Shown here one piece after another: positions 26,401 through 63,229 of a DNA stretch of 64,000 bases; the first letter of the stretch is position 1, and the number at the start of each line of letters is the position of its first letter. This stretch comes from Mytilisepta virgata. Its lineage: Eukaryota; Mollusca; Bivalvia; Mytilida; Mytilidae. The stretch spans positions 1,426,001 through 1,490,000 of the forward strand of contig JAPWFG010000015.1 of assembly GCA_028015205.1 (NCBI GenBank), written 5' to 3'. Below the pieces are notes generated by a model. The model did no database searches. It saw nothing but the letters and a program-made list of their open reading frames with translations, and had not been told where the DNA came from. A program made the position numbers and the translations under genes.

Positions 26401-29400
26401 CATGTTGAGATCTACATACCCTGAAATTTTAAAGGAAATTCCAAAACCCATTTAGGAGTTATTGCCCTTTTTTTGTCAAATTGTCCAAATTTTAACATTT
26501 TTACATTTATCTCCAAAACTATTTGAGATAGAAGTGAAATTCTATTTAGGAGTTATTGGTTTGTGTAGTTTGAGGTCGGGTTCTGTTACATTTATTTAAG
26601 GTTCATCCTTATTCCTGGTCAATTTTACCAACTTCCTGCCAGGACTACCACCATCAGGGAACATATTTTAACATTAAACCTTATGAAAAATAAATCTCAA
26701 CAAATTTTGCCTGGACAATTGAACCAATTGCAACAAACTTGGTCAAATAGTTGATTAATTGCCCAATGAAAACCAGACTCCAGGTGAGCGATACAGGCTC
26801 TGGTGAGCCTCTTGTTTTGCATTCAGATTTCTGTCTGTGATATTTCTATGTCAGAATTGTTATTTCAAGAACATTATACCAAAGTACTATGATAGTAGTT
26901 TTACCATAATGTCTTTCACATTAATGACAAAATACTGACCCTGAAGTTGTGGAAAACCGTTTAAGGTGCACAGACAAAACATCAGGAAGCACATTATAAT
27001 GTAAAGATCGCTCTGCTTCAACATAGTGATGACATTTGTCACAGAAATATTTATTATCTCCCCTTAATCTTTCCACTTCACTGAATGACTCCATTAACTT
27101 TGGTAATGTTGGCTCCTTATCTTCATCTCCATCCTCATCATCATCTTCTGCAAAACAAACTTAAACAATAAATGAGTTGTCTTTGACAGGAAACCAGATT
27201 TTCCTTTGTCACTATTTGGAGTAACCTCTGACTTTTTCAAACTAATTGTCCCAATGATTGGCCGATTTTTCTGTTAAATCATGGAATTTCATGTAGTTTT
27301 CAGATTATATAAAGCATGTTAATGATTAAGAAAACTGGTGAAAAAGCTATTTAAGAAACATACATACATGTAACAGTATGCAGCTTTTTCACCTGATCAG
27401 TTTAGATCAACAGACCTAACCATTAGCAGGTTAGAATTCACAACCTCATTAGTGATAGGCAATGATCGATTTACGATAAAAAATCTGTGCCATTCTGCAA
27501 CTGGACCCCTTATGTTTTATAGTACAAAATGTACTTTCTTTTTGGTTTGTATAAAACACATCAACAGTACAGACAGATGTTCTTGCTCTAAATCCTGTTT
27601 CCCTTCATGGGCACTTCTCACTGAACAAGGAAAAGCACAAAAGTATATGGGTTAACTGGACGAATATGATCAAGTTTGAACATATTTTTAAAGAGATTAT
27701 TGTGTTAATAATCCAGATTTTTTTACATTTAAAATCGGATATTTTATGGGGGTAAAGACCACATGTGTTCAGGTGTGTCATAAAAAGGTGTCATTGTTTA
27801 TTCTGGCCTCTGCGGTATTAGTAATTTGTCTATTGTTACCTTTAACACCAGTAAAAACAGATTCCATTGCTTCAGTTGTTTTTCAATTTAATTATGATCA
27901 ATTATTTATTTATAATAAAGTGCACTGATTAGCTACATACTAATTATTTTTCTTGTTCAGGTGAGTTATGTTTCTGAGAATGTTTGTGTCAATACTCAAT
28001 ACATCTTTTTATGTGTTGTGAATACGTGTATGTAATTCATCTACGCACATGTATACTTTCTCATTTGGTATGTCCAAATACTGCGTAGTTGAAGTAAGCG
28101 TTTAAATAATTTTGTTTGTTAACATGTATTTCTTCCTGGCAACACACCTGTTATTCCAAATTGAAGGTGTTAATTGTCAGCTTACGATTAAAGCGTGATT
28201 TCAGAGTATGATTGTGTTACCGGTAATTTGTCTATTGTTACCTTTAACACCAGTAAAAACAGATTCCATTGCTTCAATTGTTTTCAGTGTAATTATGATC
28301 AATTATTTATTTATAATAAAGTGCACCGATTAGCTACATACTAATTATTTTTCTTGTTCAGGTGAGTTAGGTTTCTGAGAATGTCAATGTCAATAGTTAA
28401 TACCTCTTTTTATGTGTTGTGAATATCTGTTGAAAGACAAATGGCCAAAAATAATTTTCCAAAACTCTAACCATGTTTCTCTTGACCAAAAAATATTTTA
28501 AATATTCAATTATAACTGACATACATGTACATCGGGCTGTAAATTAGAAAGTTCCCTATTATAAAGCTACTTTTGCTTGTCACATAAATCACTACAATGG
28601 GCTATACCTGTTTTAACATTATCTCGTTTTGTTTCCCCTTCATCATCACTGCTTTCTTGTTTCTCCTTACGTACAGCCACACTTATATCATGGAACTCTT
28701 CTATCTTTTCTCTAGAAAATTCACATTCCATACATTTTGTCCTCAACATCAGTGTTCCCATAAATAGTTTCTCTACAAAATCTTTCTTTTTGTCTTTTGC
28801 ATGCTTTTGACTATTTGTTTCGGAGAAATCCAATTTTGATTTGGGAGATCCATTAATTTTGTTATTTGGCAAATTAAATTTGACTGGAGATAACGTTTTT
28901 GTAGCAAATGCTGCACTGACAGATTTTTTTGGACTATCACATACATGATCACAGTTTTGGAGTTTAACGACTGGCATACCATTTTTCAAAGGAGAATTTT
29001 TTACATCCGACTTACACTTCTTAGCAGGAGATAGTTTCATGTCAGTCTGCCATCTATGTGACGGCAGGTTTTCTAGGTTCTCATGACCTCCATTCTGATT
29101 TTCATTTGAACAAGTATTTAACTTTGACTCGGGACTAGTTTTCATTTTACCTGAATTTTCAGTTTGATTTTCTTTTGAATCCATTATTTTCTCATTTTCA
29201 TTAAGCTTACATACAGGTCCATTCACATGACAATTTAAAACTTCAATCCCAACCTGTCTATGTGATGACTGATCTGAAGCATTATTGTTAGTGTTACCAT
29301 TTAGTTTTGGCTTTACCACTGCTCCACGCATACCTAGTCTCTTGCAACTAGCACTGCCCTTTAACATTGATAAAATGGATGGTTGGCTGTCTTTCTCAGA

Positions 29401-32400
29401 ATCACTTTTTGCATTCTTTCCAATGCAATCTAAAGTGTCTTCTTCCCTATTGTACTTGGTTTCGGACCTTTTTCTTGTCCGTTTAACATTAAGACGTTCG
29501 GTTCTTTGACTATTTTCCTTTTCTTCCTTATCTGCCATGGGAACGTCAGCTATCGGACATTCTGGCTGTTTAATTTGGGATACAAAGTCATTTCTACTAC
29601 CAGTCACTCTTGTGTCTATTTGTTCCAGCATGTCTGACTTATCAAAATTTAAATCAAATGATGTTTCTTGTTTATGAAACAAATCAATGTTGACTGTATT
29701 TTTATGTAACACTGAGGAGTTATCTCCCCTTAAGGAAAGTGATTTATCTGCTTTTCCTGCTGCCAGAAAACTTTGCATGATGGGATTAGTTTCGTTGACT
29801 GACTGACACTGAGTGGCAGGTGGTAAGGAGTCTTTTATTTTTAAAATTTCTTTTTCTGCATCTTGTAAATAACATAGTATGCATCGTAATAACTCCTGAG
29901 CATCATGTTGTAAACATCCTTCAAACATCGGATTAAGGTCTCTATGAAATAAAATCACCAATATTAATAAATAAATCTGAACAAATTACCTGAAAATTCA
30001 TTTTAAACCTTGTACTGAACTTTTAACAATAATCATTAAATTGATATAGTGACAGCAGCACTTGTAAAATTAAAGTATCTCATCTTTTTTTAAATAAATT
30101 TTAGTTAATGTTGCTTTCTTTGCAAGAATGTTTAAAGACAGCCTTAGCTTGAATAGAAAAACTGACTTTGACTCATTTTTATAATTTTACAGGTAGATAC
30201 CAATATGACACTGTAAAAGCGTAATAAAAATTCAGAACTCTCTCTGGTTGGGTCATGACATGAGATGTAGATCACCCATACTAAATCTATGTATATTGGA
30301 AATTACTGCCACAAACTTGAACATCAAAGATCATGTTTCACAAGACATCAAATATAGGTTACACTAACCTTATATATATTTAGAATTCTCTATAGTTTGA
30401 TTGCCATGGACATGACATCAAATATAGGTCACACTAACCTTATACTGTATGTAATATTTAGAATTGTCTATGGTTTAATTGGCACTGAAATGGCATCAAA
30501 TATAGGTCACACTAACCTTATTATATTTAGAATTCTCTCTGGTTTGATTGCCATGGACATGACATCAAATGTTGCAACCTCTGGATGTTTCTCTTCTCTT
30601 CTTTCCATCGTCCTATATAGCTGTAATGTATTTAAATCGATTAGTCAGAAATCTTTGTACAATGGAAGCTCTGTAAACCAAATGGCTATGGGACTGTATT
30701 AATTGGCCAGTTTTCGGAGGTGTCGATTTTTAGAGGTTTTTTGACAGGAATGGACTGGAAATTATCTCCAGTATTCAGAAGGGCCGCTTTTTGGAATATA
30801 TTTTTACTTGAAAATATAGGTGTAAATTTCGGACCAAATGAAAGTGTTCGGTTTACGGAGGAATCCGGTTTTCAGAGGGGCCGAATAAGGGGTGTTCCAA
30901 TGTATTCCATTTGGCTACCAATTTTCAGTATTTTCAGATGTATATCCAACAAATTTTACAGATTAATAAAATGCATTTATACTTCTTTTTTTTCTATCCT
31001 CAAAGCAACAACACTGTATTGAACAATTCAAATTTATAGCCACAAAAAGCTTGATATTTTATTCATTTTTATAACTGCAAAACAAATATCTACAGATAAT
31101 GACTACCAACCTTATAATCTATCCATGATCAATACCAACCTTATAAAGAAACTTGACAAGTTCACATGTCTTTGGGGAATTATATTCTTCTGTTTCATCA
31201 TCATCTTCATTCTAAAGAAAAATGTGAGAGAACAAATATTCTTTTAAAAAGTTGTACTCTCTAAAAAAACAACATAAAATGCTTTTAATTAATTAGTATC
31301 GTATATCATAAGGGAAGTACCTGTTTTTCAATTTCCTCTTTCTTCAGTTTTTCTGTATGTACCAGTTCTTGGAAAAGATCATCCAGTCTGTCTAGGAAGC
31401 CTGGGGTAAATCTTAATACCTGTAGAACACTGTTTAGGAAACAGGTATTACCTTAAAAAAAACCAAAAAACATTTTATGCTTCATGAACAGTGGAGCATT
31501 TGATGAAATGTGTAAACTAAACAAATCATGTTACAGACAATACAGCCTCACAATCTTTACAATTTTCATAAACTGAAAAACATTTCCCCATATATTAAAT
31601 TTTTGTCTTTAAATGACTAACTTTGCTACATTTTGATTCGATTGAAAATAAACGTGCAGAATACTTTGGTAAATTGTCACAATACCCAAACCATGTTACG
31701 CAGTATAAAACCAAGTAACCCAAACAATCATATTACTTTCTGCATCTCAATTTAAATTATTTAGCTACAAGCATTAGGCCATTTATATTTAATTAGTTGG
31801 TTTACGGATCCGCCAACCCAATTTTGCCGATTTGAAGAAAAAAAATAAAATTGAAAATTTTGGTTTTTTTATTACCGCCGACCCTCTGAAATCAGCCATC
31901 CCAAAAATAAAAATAAATTAAAATCCTTTTTGCATCAAAATTACATAAAAGGTTATATTCCAATTCGTCTAAAAATAGATTATCCATCAATAAAATACTT
32001 GTAAACATGATCCAAAAAAAAAATCTATCTATAGACGTTAGTTGATGCCAATTTCCGCAACAAGTTTTATGAAATGAATTTCCTAATAGAATCCATGCGA
32101 CTTTTAAGTTCATTTTGTACGAATATCTTGATTCCGTAAGATATCGAATCCATGTTGTCGTAGTTGTCTACTGAACAACACCTTTCAAGATAGATGTTCT
32201 AACATTTGGGTTTTAAAAGTTGGAATTAACTAATCATTTGCAACCTTTGTATATTTGGAAATATAACCAAGATTGTTCAAAAGTACATGATTTTCCCTCT
32301 TTTTTTTTTCCTGACCAACCGATCCTATTTTTAAAAAAAAAAAATCTGTAAACCAATTAATTAAAAATAAATGGCCTTAAAGATGACATATATATATATA

Positions 32401-33655
32401 CTGAAACAATATATCTTTTCTATTGAAATATGAAATTAATGATAAGGTTGATATAATATTATTACATACATGTATATATTATCAGGTTTTCTGCAAACTT
32501 ACATGTATATCGTAAAATATCAGCGGTGAGACACAATGTGAAGCTTTTTTTCCTGCTAAAAAGCTTCATATTGTGTCGAGCAGCTTATATTTTACATTAT
32601 TTGTTTGAAAAAAACTTGATGATGAATTTATCATTTTGATAACGAACAATCTTAATGGAATTTCTAACTTTTCAATGGCCATCAACCTATAACGGGATGT
32701 TTTCCTGATATATTCGAGTCAACATGGGGTAAAACATTATGACGTCGCTGATATATTCGGGTCAGCTCATATTAGGGTGGGGTCAACTCTTTGCGATTTC
32801 ACAGTGCTTCAATACAGGAAATTCTGAATGCCTCAGCAGGTCAAAATAAGCAAACCAACAGCACTTTTATTGCTATTCTTCACATAAAACCTGTATTGTT
32901 TTCATTAAAGAAGACATGTTTACTCTCTCCTTAGATGCATGGACAATTTAACGGATAACACCATAGTGACAAACTGGTTTCCTGACTTTACCTAGGTTTT
33001 CTAATGATGAAACAGCTGGAGCAATAGAACTTTCTGTTGTACTGGTATTTCCATCAAGGGATGTATTTTTATCTGAGAAATCTTCACTAACTTCCCTGAA
33101 AACCAGAAGACCATTTGGAATTAAAAACATTAAAACAACTTAAATAGCACATTCACAATGCATAAGCACATAAATCATGTAAATATTGCTGACCCATGTA
33201 GAACTGGCTTGTTCAACTCCATGGATCTTGAAAATAATTTCAAGGTTATGTGAACAATGGCATATTGACATGAATACATGTATTTAACAATCAATTCGCA
33301 TACCATTATCAAATAAAGTTCACAAACCATGTTGAGTAAAAGAGAAACTAACTCAAACACACAAACTCTATCTACATATATAAAGTATTGCATATTGATG
33401 AGTTTATGTTTTGATATCAAATCAGAGTTGTCTTTTCAGACAAATTTCATATATACATGTAAACGTTTAAAGATTTAGGCTCTGTCCCCCATAAGAAATC
33501 TACTTTTTATGGGCTTACCTGGCAACCAGAGGTTCTTCTTTAACTGATGAAGGAGTATTTGTAACAGGGTCTGAGGATCCTTTCTTCAGAAACTTCAGTG
33601 ATAACTTGGCTTTCTTCCTGACAGGGCCAGGACTGTCTGCCTCGGCTACCACCAT
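20467..33655 (-). CDS. USP1: USP1 ubiquitin-specific protease, complete, 9 coding exons
   Basis: Cysteine deubiquitinase; its family removes ubiquitin from FANCD2 and PCNA in the nucleus with the partner UAF1/WDR48. Exons in transcript order: 33655-33519, 33095-32992, 31451-31321, 31211-31140, 30620-30517, 29941-28608, 27147-26940, 22061-21957 and 20875-20467. Borders and phases join exactly to 2604 nt, or 867 residues (human USP1 has 785). The Cys box NLGNTCFLNSVLQVL contains Cys84. LNPMFEGCLQHDAQELL is the QQD box. Finger cysteines are 586/589 and 663/666. SGHYLAYVRV contains His750 and WLECDDES contains Asp830/831. A long disordered insert (about residues 200-580) holds two KEN motifs (324-326, 439-441), a basic KRTRKR patch and six Ser-Pro sites. 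The Gly-Gly autocleavage motif of human USP1 is not seen. The start is the first in-frame ATG of exon 1. Exon 5 has a triplicated donor. Confidence 0.95.
20988..21192. mobile_element. TA-flanked MITE, CTGTAAATTCRGAAATTATT termini
   Basis: The left end TA|CTGTAAATTCAGAAATTATT is inverted at the right end as AATAATTTCCGAATTTACAG|TA. It is 205 bp long with internal TTGCGAT motifs and no coding content. It lies in the last USP1 intron. Confidence 0.85.
22284..23156. mobile_element. Pearl-like element with TGTCTCG inverted ends
   Basis: Begins near TGTCTCGTCTGAG and ends with CGCAGGCGAGACA, an inverted pair. The core is about four tandem ~150-180 bp units, each with GAGGTCAAGGTCCCAAGCCAGG, GACCAAATATGGT(A/G)GGTCTA and ACAGTTGCTGA. 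It lies in a USP1 intron. Confidence 0.65.
23188..26816. mobile_element. Pearl/Helentron-like element, host of a nested copy
   Basis: The 5' end carries a hairpin, GCTCACCTGGCC aaa GGCCATGTGAGC, followed by CCGTCC-rich sequence. The 3' end carries AGGCTCTGGTGAGCCTCTTG, with the stem AGGCTC/GAGCCT. Between them lie tandem units, each with TCTTCTCCTCTGAAACCGCT, GATCTATGACATGTCCTC and TAGGAGTTATTGCCC. A second, complete copy (24051-25371) interrupts it. A third complete relative lies at 36076-37169. Assignment to the Helentron class is an inference from the hairpins, the T/T insertion site and the lack of a target duplication. Confidence 0.7.
24051..25371. mobile_element. Nested pearl/Helentron-like copy inserted at T/T
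   Basis: It has its own 5' hairpin (TTAGCTCACCTGGCC...) and 3' hairpin ending CTCTTG. The flanks GGTAAATTGCTGTTTT and TTGCTAATAACTC rejoin to the uninterrupted sequence seen at 24299-24330. This identifies an insertion within a T run with no target duplication. The (CCGT)n run at about 24098-24140 is the longest in the window. Confidence 0.7.
27560..28440 (-). repeat. Dispersed repeat family C, inverted relative of 50.6-52.0 kb
   Basis: Reverse-complement blocks are shared with 50.6-52.0 kb: CAATTATTTATTTATAATAAAG, GCTACATACTAATTATTTTTC, TTGTTCAGGTGAGTTA and the CCCTTCATGGGCACTTCTCA segment. A second partial copy of the unit lies within this stretch (27880-27960 repeats at 28290-28370). It is in the USP1 intron between exons 6 and 7. 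Confidence 0.75.
30361..30560 (-). repeat. Triplicated USP1 exon 5 donor region
   Basis: Three tandem units of about 70-78 bp on the minus strand each contain the last ~50 nt of USP1 exon 5 and the donor AAG|GTTAGTGTRACC. The true donor is at 30516-30515. Extra copies have donors at 30438-30437 and 30368-30367. If the true donor is skipped, reading runs ATA ATA AGG TTA GTG TGA, so a stop appears within three codons. Confidence 0.88.
30660..30902. mobile_element. TA-flanked MITE related to the Tigger element
   Basis: The left terminus TA|CAATGGAAGCTC is inverted at the right as GTTCCAATG|TA. Internal sequence GGTTTACGGAGG...CCGGTTTTCAGAGGGGCCG resembles the CCGGTTT-rich subterminal repeats of the autonomous element at 58.6-61.2 kb. 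It is 243 bp long, in a USP1 intron next to exon 5. Confidence 0.7.
31775..32380. mobile_element. MITE with ~37 bp inverted ends (GGCCATTTATATTTAATTAG)
   Basis: The left terminus TTAGGCCATTTATATTTAATTAG, then GGTTTACGGATC, matches the reverse complement of the right terminus, where CTGTAAACCAATTAATTAAAAATAAATGGCCTTAA is read in two short blocks. A partial relative at 34510-34680 has GTCGGCGGATCC and GTGGCCTAAG. It lies in a USP1 intron. Confidence 0.72.
32512..32595. repeat. Long near-perfect hairpin
   Basis: The outer arms are GTAAAATAT (32512) and ATATTTTAC (32587). The inner arms are AGACACAATGTGAAGCTTTTT and AAAAAGCTTCATATTGTGTC, with a loop of about 6 nt. It could be a palindromic MITE or form a structured intronic RNA within USP1. 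Confidence 0.85.
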
Positions 33656-33798
33656 AACAGTTTACTGAAATACATGTATTATAATTAACTCATTTCCAAT
33701 CAGGATAATTTGAGGAATTGGTGAGCTGTTATGACAAAAGTGAACATAGATGTCTAAATCAATTTTCATAAAATCTAATAGTTTTCATTCTAATTCTA

Positions 33799-34041
33799 GG
33801 GCCTCGGTGGCCGAGTGGTCTAGGTGGTTCTTCATGACTACTAGCCTGTCAACACTGAGGTTGTGAGTTCGAATCTCACCTGTGGCGGGGTGTGTTCGAC
33901 TCCGATCTAAATTGACAAGGATTGCCAATTTTCCTACCGAAGGTCGGTGGTTCTCTCCGGGTACTCCGGCTTCCTCCGCTAATGAAAACTGACCGCCGCG
34001 AAATAGCCAAATTTGCTGAAAACCCCAACTAAACAAACAAA
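33799..34041 (+). mobile_element. tRNA-derived SINE
   Basis: The 5' part is tRNA-like: the A box TGGCCGAGTGGTCTAGG is followed about 40 bp later by the B box GTGAGTTCGAATCTC. A non-tRNA body and a CAAACAAACAAAA tail follow. A diverged copy in reverse orientation lies at 54765-54961. The minus-strand reading frame across it (33785-34036) is spurious. Confidence 0.85.
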
Positions 34042-34509
34042 AGGTTGGTCAATCATGCAGTCAAGTGTAAAATGATCTCAGTTCCATGTGAGGCTTCTTG
34101 ATTCATGTGGTTTTTTTTGGTTCCAAATACCTGGGTTAGTTAGCCTGAACTGAAATATTCATGCAATTATCATAGACAATTGTATAAAACCTACTGTAGT
34201 GGAGAGGACTTCTTTTGTTTCCAGTTGTCTGCCCTGAACTGGAACACACTTTGTTTTAAATTAGTTTATTATTTTTGTTATTCTTTTAATTATACATGTA
34301 TCCTTGTGGTGTTTGATTGTTGAAATTCGTTCTCCTGACTGTCTTTTCCTTGGAATTCGAATTTGTGGACTTTTCCCACCTTGTTGTTGCTTCGGTAATA
34401 TTTTGTCAATATCTATTAGTATGTTAATTAATCACTAGAGTTTAAATATACCAATTTATTAAATAGAAATGTTTGTTATCCAGTTTACACACGACTTAAA
34501 GACCATACA

Positions 34510-34680
34510 AACTACGCCGTGCCATTATTTTTTTTAATTTTTAAACAGCAAAAATAATTGAGGTCGGCGAAGATAAAATATTGCAAATTTTCAATTTTAT
34601 TTTTTTTCTCAAATTGTGAAAATTCGGGTCGGCGGATCCTTAGACCAAGAAATTAAAAAACTGTGGCCTAAGTGATTTTA
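34510..34680. repeat. Fragment of the 31.8-32.4 kb MITE family
   Basis: Shares GGTCGGCG, GCGGATCCTTAGACCAAG and GTGGCCTAAG with the element at 31775-32380 in opposite orientation. Only one end is clear. Confidence 0.55.
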
Positions 34681-34747
34681 TAAAAATATTTTAAATTAAG
34701 CTGTTTTGTATAACTTTCAACTTAAACAAAATTTACTGGTTTTTCAG

Positions 34748-34851
34748 AAAGTCATGTCTTCATCATGTGTTCAGATAGTACAGTGTCAAACGCTTTCTCA
34801 GTTTCTGCACAATGGCTATGCTCTTGTCAGTCTTGACGAGAGCGCAAGCGG
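34748..34851 (+). other. Candidate non-coding leader exon of the Lifeguard gene
   Basis: The segment lies between TTTTTCAG and GTAAGG, both good splice signals, and is less AT-rich than its surroundings. It contains an ATG-initiated open stretch (MSSSCVQIVQ...). If joined to the exon at 37516, the frame closes within a few codons, so it would act as a leader carrying an upstream ORF, not as protein coding. It has no similarity to a Lifeguard N terminus. No transcript evidence is available. Confidence 0.3.
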
Positions 34852-36075
34852 TAAGGCAAAGTCAACCACTACAAATTATATGTGACTTCATTGCCAAAAC
34901 CCATCTAGCGTGGTTCAACAAAAAAGAGTTGGTTGAACTTGAGAGTGGTTTGACTTTTACTATTTAGTCTTTACGACTTTAGTTTAGAGACTGAAAGTTT
35001 GGGAACTGTTTGATTCAATTAAACCATCAAAATATTTGAAAAAAGTACTTTCGATCTTTTTAGACGTACTGTAGGTTTGTTGTTAAAAATATTAGAAAAA
35101 ACTAAATTATCAATAAGCTGTGTTGTTTGAAATTACCGGAAATGACCGCTAAAAATATTAGGGTATGTTATTTTCGCATCTTGCAATTCAAACTCAAAAC
35201 TGCAATTTCTATTCGTGTTAATACAACAGTCTTGTAATAAATTATTACTTTTTATTATTCATTGTATAAAATTGTCCAAATTTCAAACCTCAGTATTTTT
35301 TTTTCTGCGAAAGTAATGCTGGCTTACTGCTGATAACTAATTTATGATTTTCAGAATTTCCAGAAAATTACTTCTTACGTCTAATTTGAACAGTGACAAT
35401 CACAACTGACGGTGTGAAATAGTTCTATCAATTATTTCCAGAAATAATCTGTGGGGTAAATTGTATTGATTCAATTAAAATTACTTATTTTCACAAAAGT
35501 CAAAACTGAAACTTAAGCCAGTTGAACAAAAAATTCTACATGTAATTATTTTAGCAGATAGATTTTCCTATTTTTTCCCAGGCAGGATGTTGGTTGGATA
35601 TACTTTGAAATTTTATACAAATTCATCATGCTCGGGAGGGGTAATTGCGAAAAATACTAGTCCAGAGACATGAAATTACCCGAGCCCAACGGGCGAGTGA
35701 CATTTTGTCGCCAGACACAAATTTTGTAGTGTGCAGGTAATATTTTCCAGTGACGTAACACATAAGATTGTAGTTGGGGGGTGGGGGGTACCTAAAATTC
35801 CGGAAAGCCTATCCAGAAAATGTTGATTAAGGGACCATTTTTTAGAGAGGGGGATTTGTAGAAAACCATTTTATATCCTATGCCTGAAGATTTCCTATTT
35901 ATGTGGGAACATGAGATATATGTGAGGTACAACTTGCTCACTAAAGTTCTTTCATTATGAAAAGTGTTTTTTTAATTCATATATTAGGATAAACGATAGA
36001 AAACACCTGTATGCCTAGCTAATAATTGATTGCTTGAATAACTAAATGCGTAATTTAATAAATTTTTAAATTTTT

Positions 36076-37169
36076 AGCTCACCTGGACCAAAGGTCCATG
36101 TGAGCTTTTACCATCACTTGGCGTCCGTCGTCGTCGTCGTCTGTCGTCGTCTGTTAACAATTTTTCAAACGTTAACTTGTCCGACACCATAAGTCCAATT
36201 GCAACCAAACTTGGTACATTTGTTTAGTGGCATTATGTGTACAAAAATATCGTTCGGATTTTTGATTCGTAAAAAAACATGGCCGACATGGCTAAAAATA
36301 GAACATAGGGGTAAATTGCAGTTTTTTGCAAATAACTCAAAAACCATAACAGATATCAAAATTCTGGCAGAGGGTAAAAGTGTTCAGCACCTCAAGATCT
36401 ACCTGCCCTGAAATTTTGAAGAAGATCCAACGACCCATGTAGGAGTTATTGCCCTTTTTCTGCATTTTTTCCAAATTTTGCACTTATTAAGCTCAATATC
36501 TTGGATACTATAAAGGAAATTTGAAAAATTTAAATTTCATATTGTTAGGCACACAAAGATCTACAAAATTTGTAACAGGATCGAAGTTGTAGGTTCATTC
36601 CTTTTAGGAGTTATTCCCCTTAGATCATCAAAATTGACCATTTTTGCAGTCTTTATTCATTGTAATAAAATCATTAACTCCTCTTACACCATAAGTTTAA
36701 TTGCAACCAAACTTAGGGTAGTTGTTCCTTGGCATGAGTGCTACTAAACTATCGTTTGGATTTTTGATTTGTAAAAAAACATGGCTGCCATGGCTAAAAA
36801 TAGAACATAGGGGTAAATTGCAGTTTTTTGCAAATAACTCAAAAATGGTGACAGATATCAAAATTCTGATGGGAAGCTAAAGTGTTCAACACCTCAAGAT
36901 CTACCTGCTTTGAAATTTTGAAGAAGATGTAACCACCCATGTAGGAGTTATTGCCCTTTTTCTTGATTTTTTTTTGAAATTTGTACTTATTAAGTTGTTG
37001 TCAATAGAGAAAAGCTGTTGTTTGCTTAAACAATCAGCTCATTGAGCTCTACAAAAGTCTGAATTGGGTCGAAGTTGTCAGATGATCCATTATAGGGGTA
37101 ATAGCTCATGAAAGACTCCCTTAAAGCTTAAGGACCAGGTGAGCGATTCAGGCTCCTGGGAGCCTCTTG
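36076..37169. mobile_element. Complete pearl/Helentron-like element
   Basis: The 5' hairpin GCTCACCTGGACC aaa GGTCCATGTGAGC is followed by GGCGTCCGTCGTCGTC. Two internal tandem units each have AAACATGGC, AAAAATAGAACATAGGGGTA, CTCAAGATCTACCTGC and TAGGAGTTATTGCCC. The 3' end is AGGTGAGCGATTCAGGCTCC, then GGGAGCCTCTTG|TT. It is about 1.1 kb and its ends match those of the 23.2-26.8 kb complex. Confidence 0.75.
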
Positions 37170-37515
37170 TTAAATTTTCAAATGACAGATTTGCATACAA
37201 TGTATTCATTAATAACCATGATAACAAAGCTATGCTTAAGAGCTTCTTTACAAAAAATTATGGTTTGCTTAAGAAAATTTGGACGCCTTACACATGTAAC
37301 ATTCATCTGCCTTTTTTGCACTTCCGTTTCAATGCTGTGGACTATATGGATCTTTAAGTTGGCTTATATCTATATTTCATAGATCATCAAAATAATGGGT
37401 AACTCCAAACTCTGGTTCCCAGTCACTTAGACAACTTCTTGTTAACATTTGAGTAATATTGAAGGTTCTAATTATGATCTTTCTCTGTTTTTAGGTAATA
37501 TCTACTTCATATTAG

Positions 37516-63229
<25,714 letters not shown>

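Larger units (their letters stand above)
33656..37515. other. Divergent interval between USP1 and the Lifeguard gene
   Basis: USP1 starts leftward at 33655 and the first recognised Lifeguard exon starts at 37516, so both promoters should lie here or nearby. It contains a tRNA SINE (33799-34041), a MITE fragment (34510-34680), a candidate leader exon (34748-34851) and a complete pearl-like element (36076-37169). No proline-rich exon for the usual Lifeguard N terminus was found. Confidence 0.6.

Noticed and set aside
33801..33890. Functional tRNA gene
   Set aside because: A and B boxes are present, but the sequence continues into a SINE body and a second copy exists at 54.9 kb; the acceptor stem does not close convincingly.
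33785..34036. Reading frame resembling a short protein near the USP1 start
   Set aside because: It is the tRNA SINE in reverse; A and B boxes explain the sequence.
36076..37169. CRISPR-like or regulatory array because of regular repeated blocks
   Set aside because: The repeated blocks are the tandem core of a eukaryotic transposable element with hairpin ends; spacing and context exclude CRISPR.
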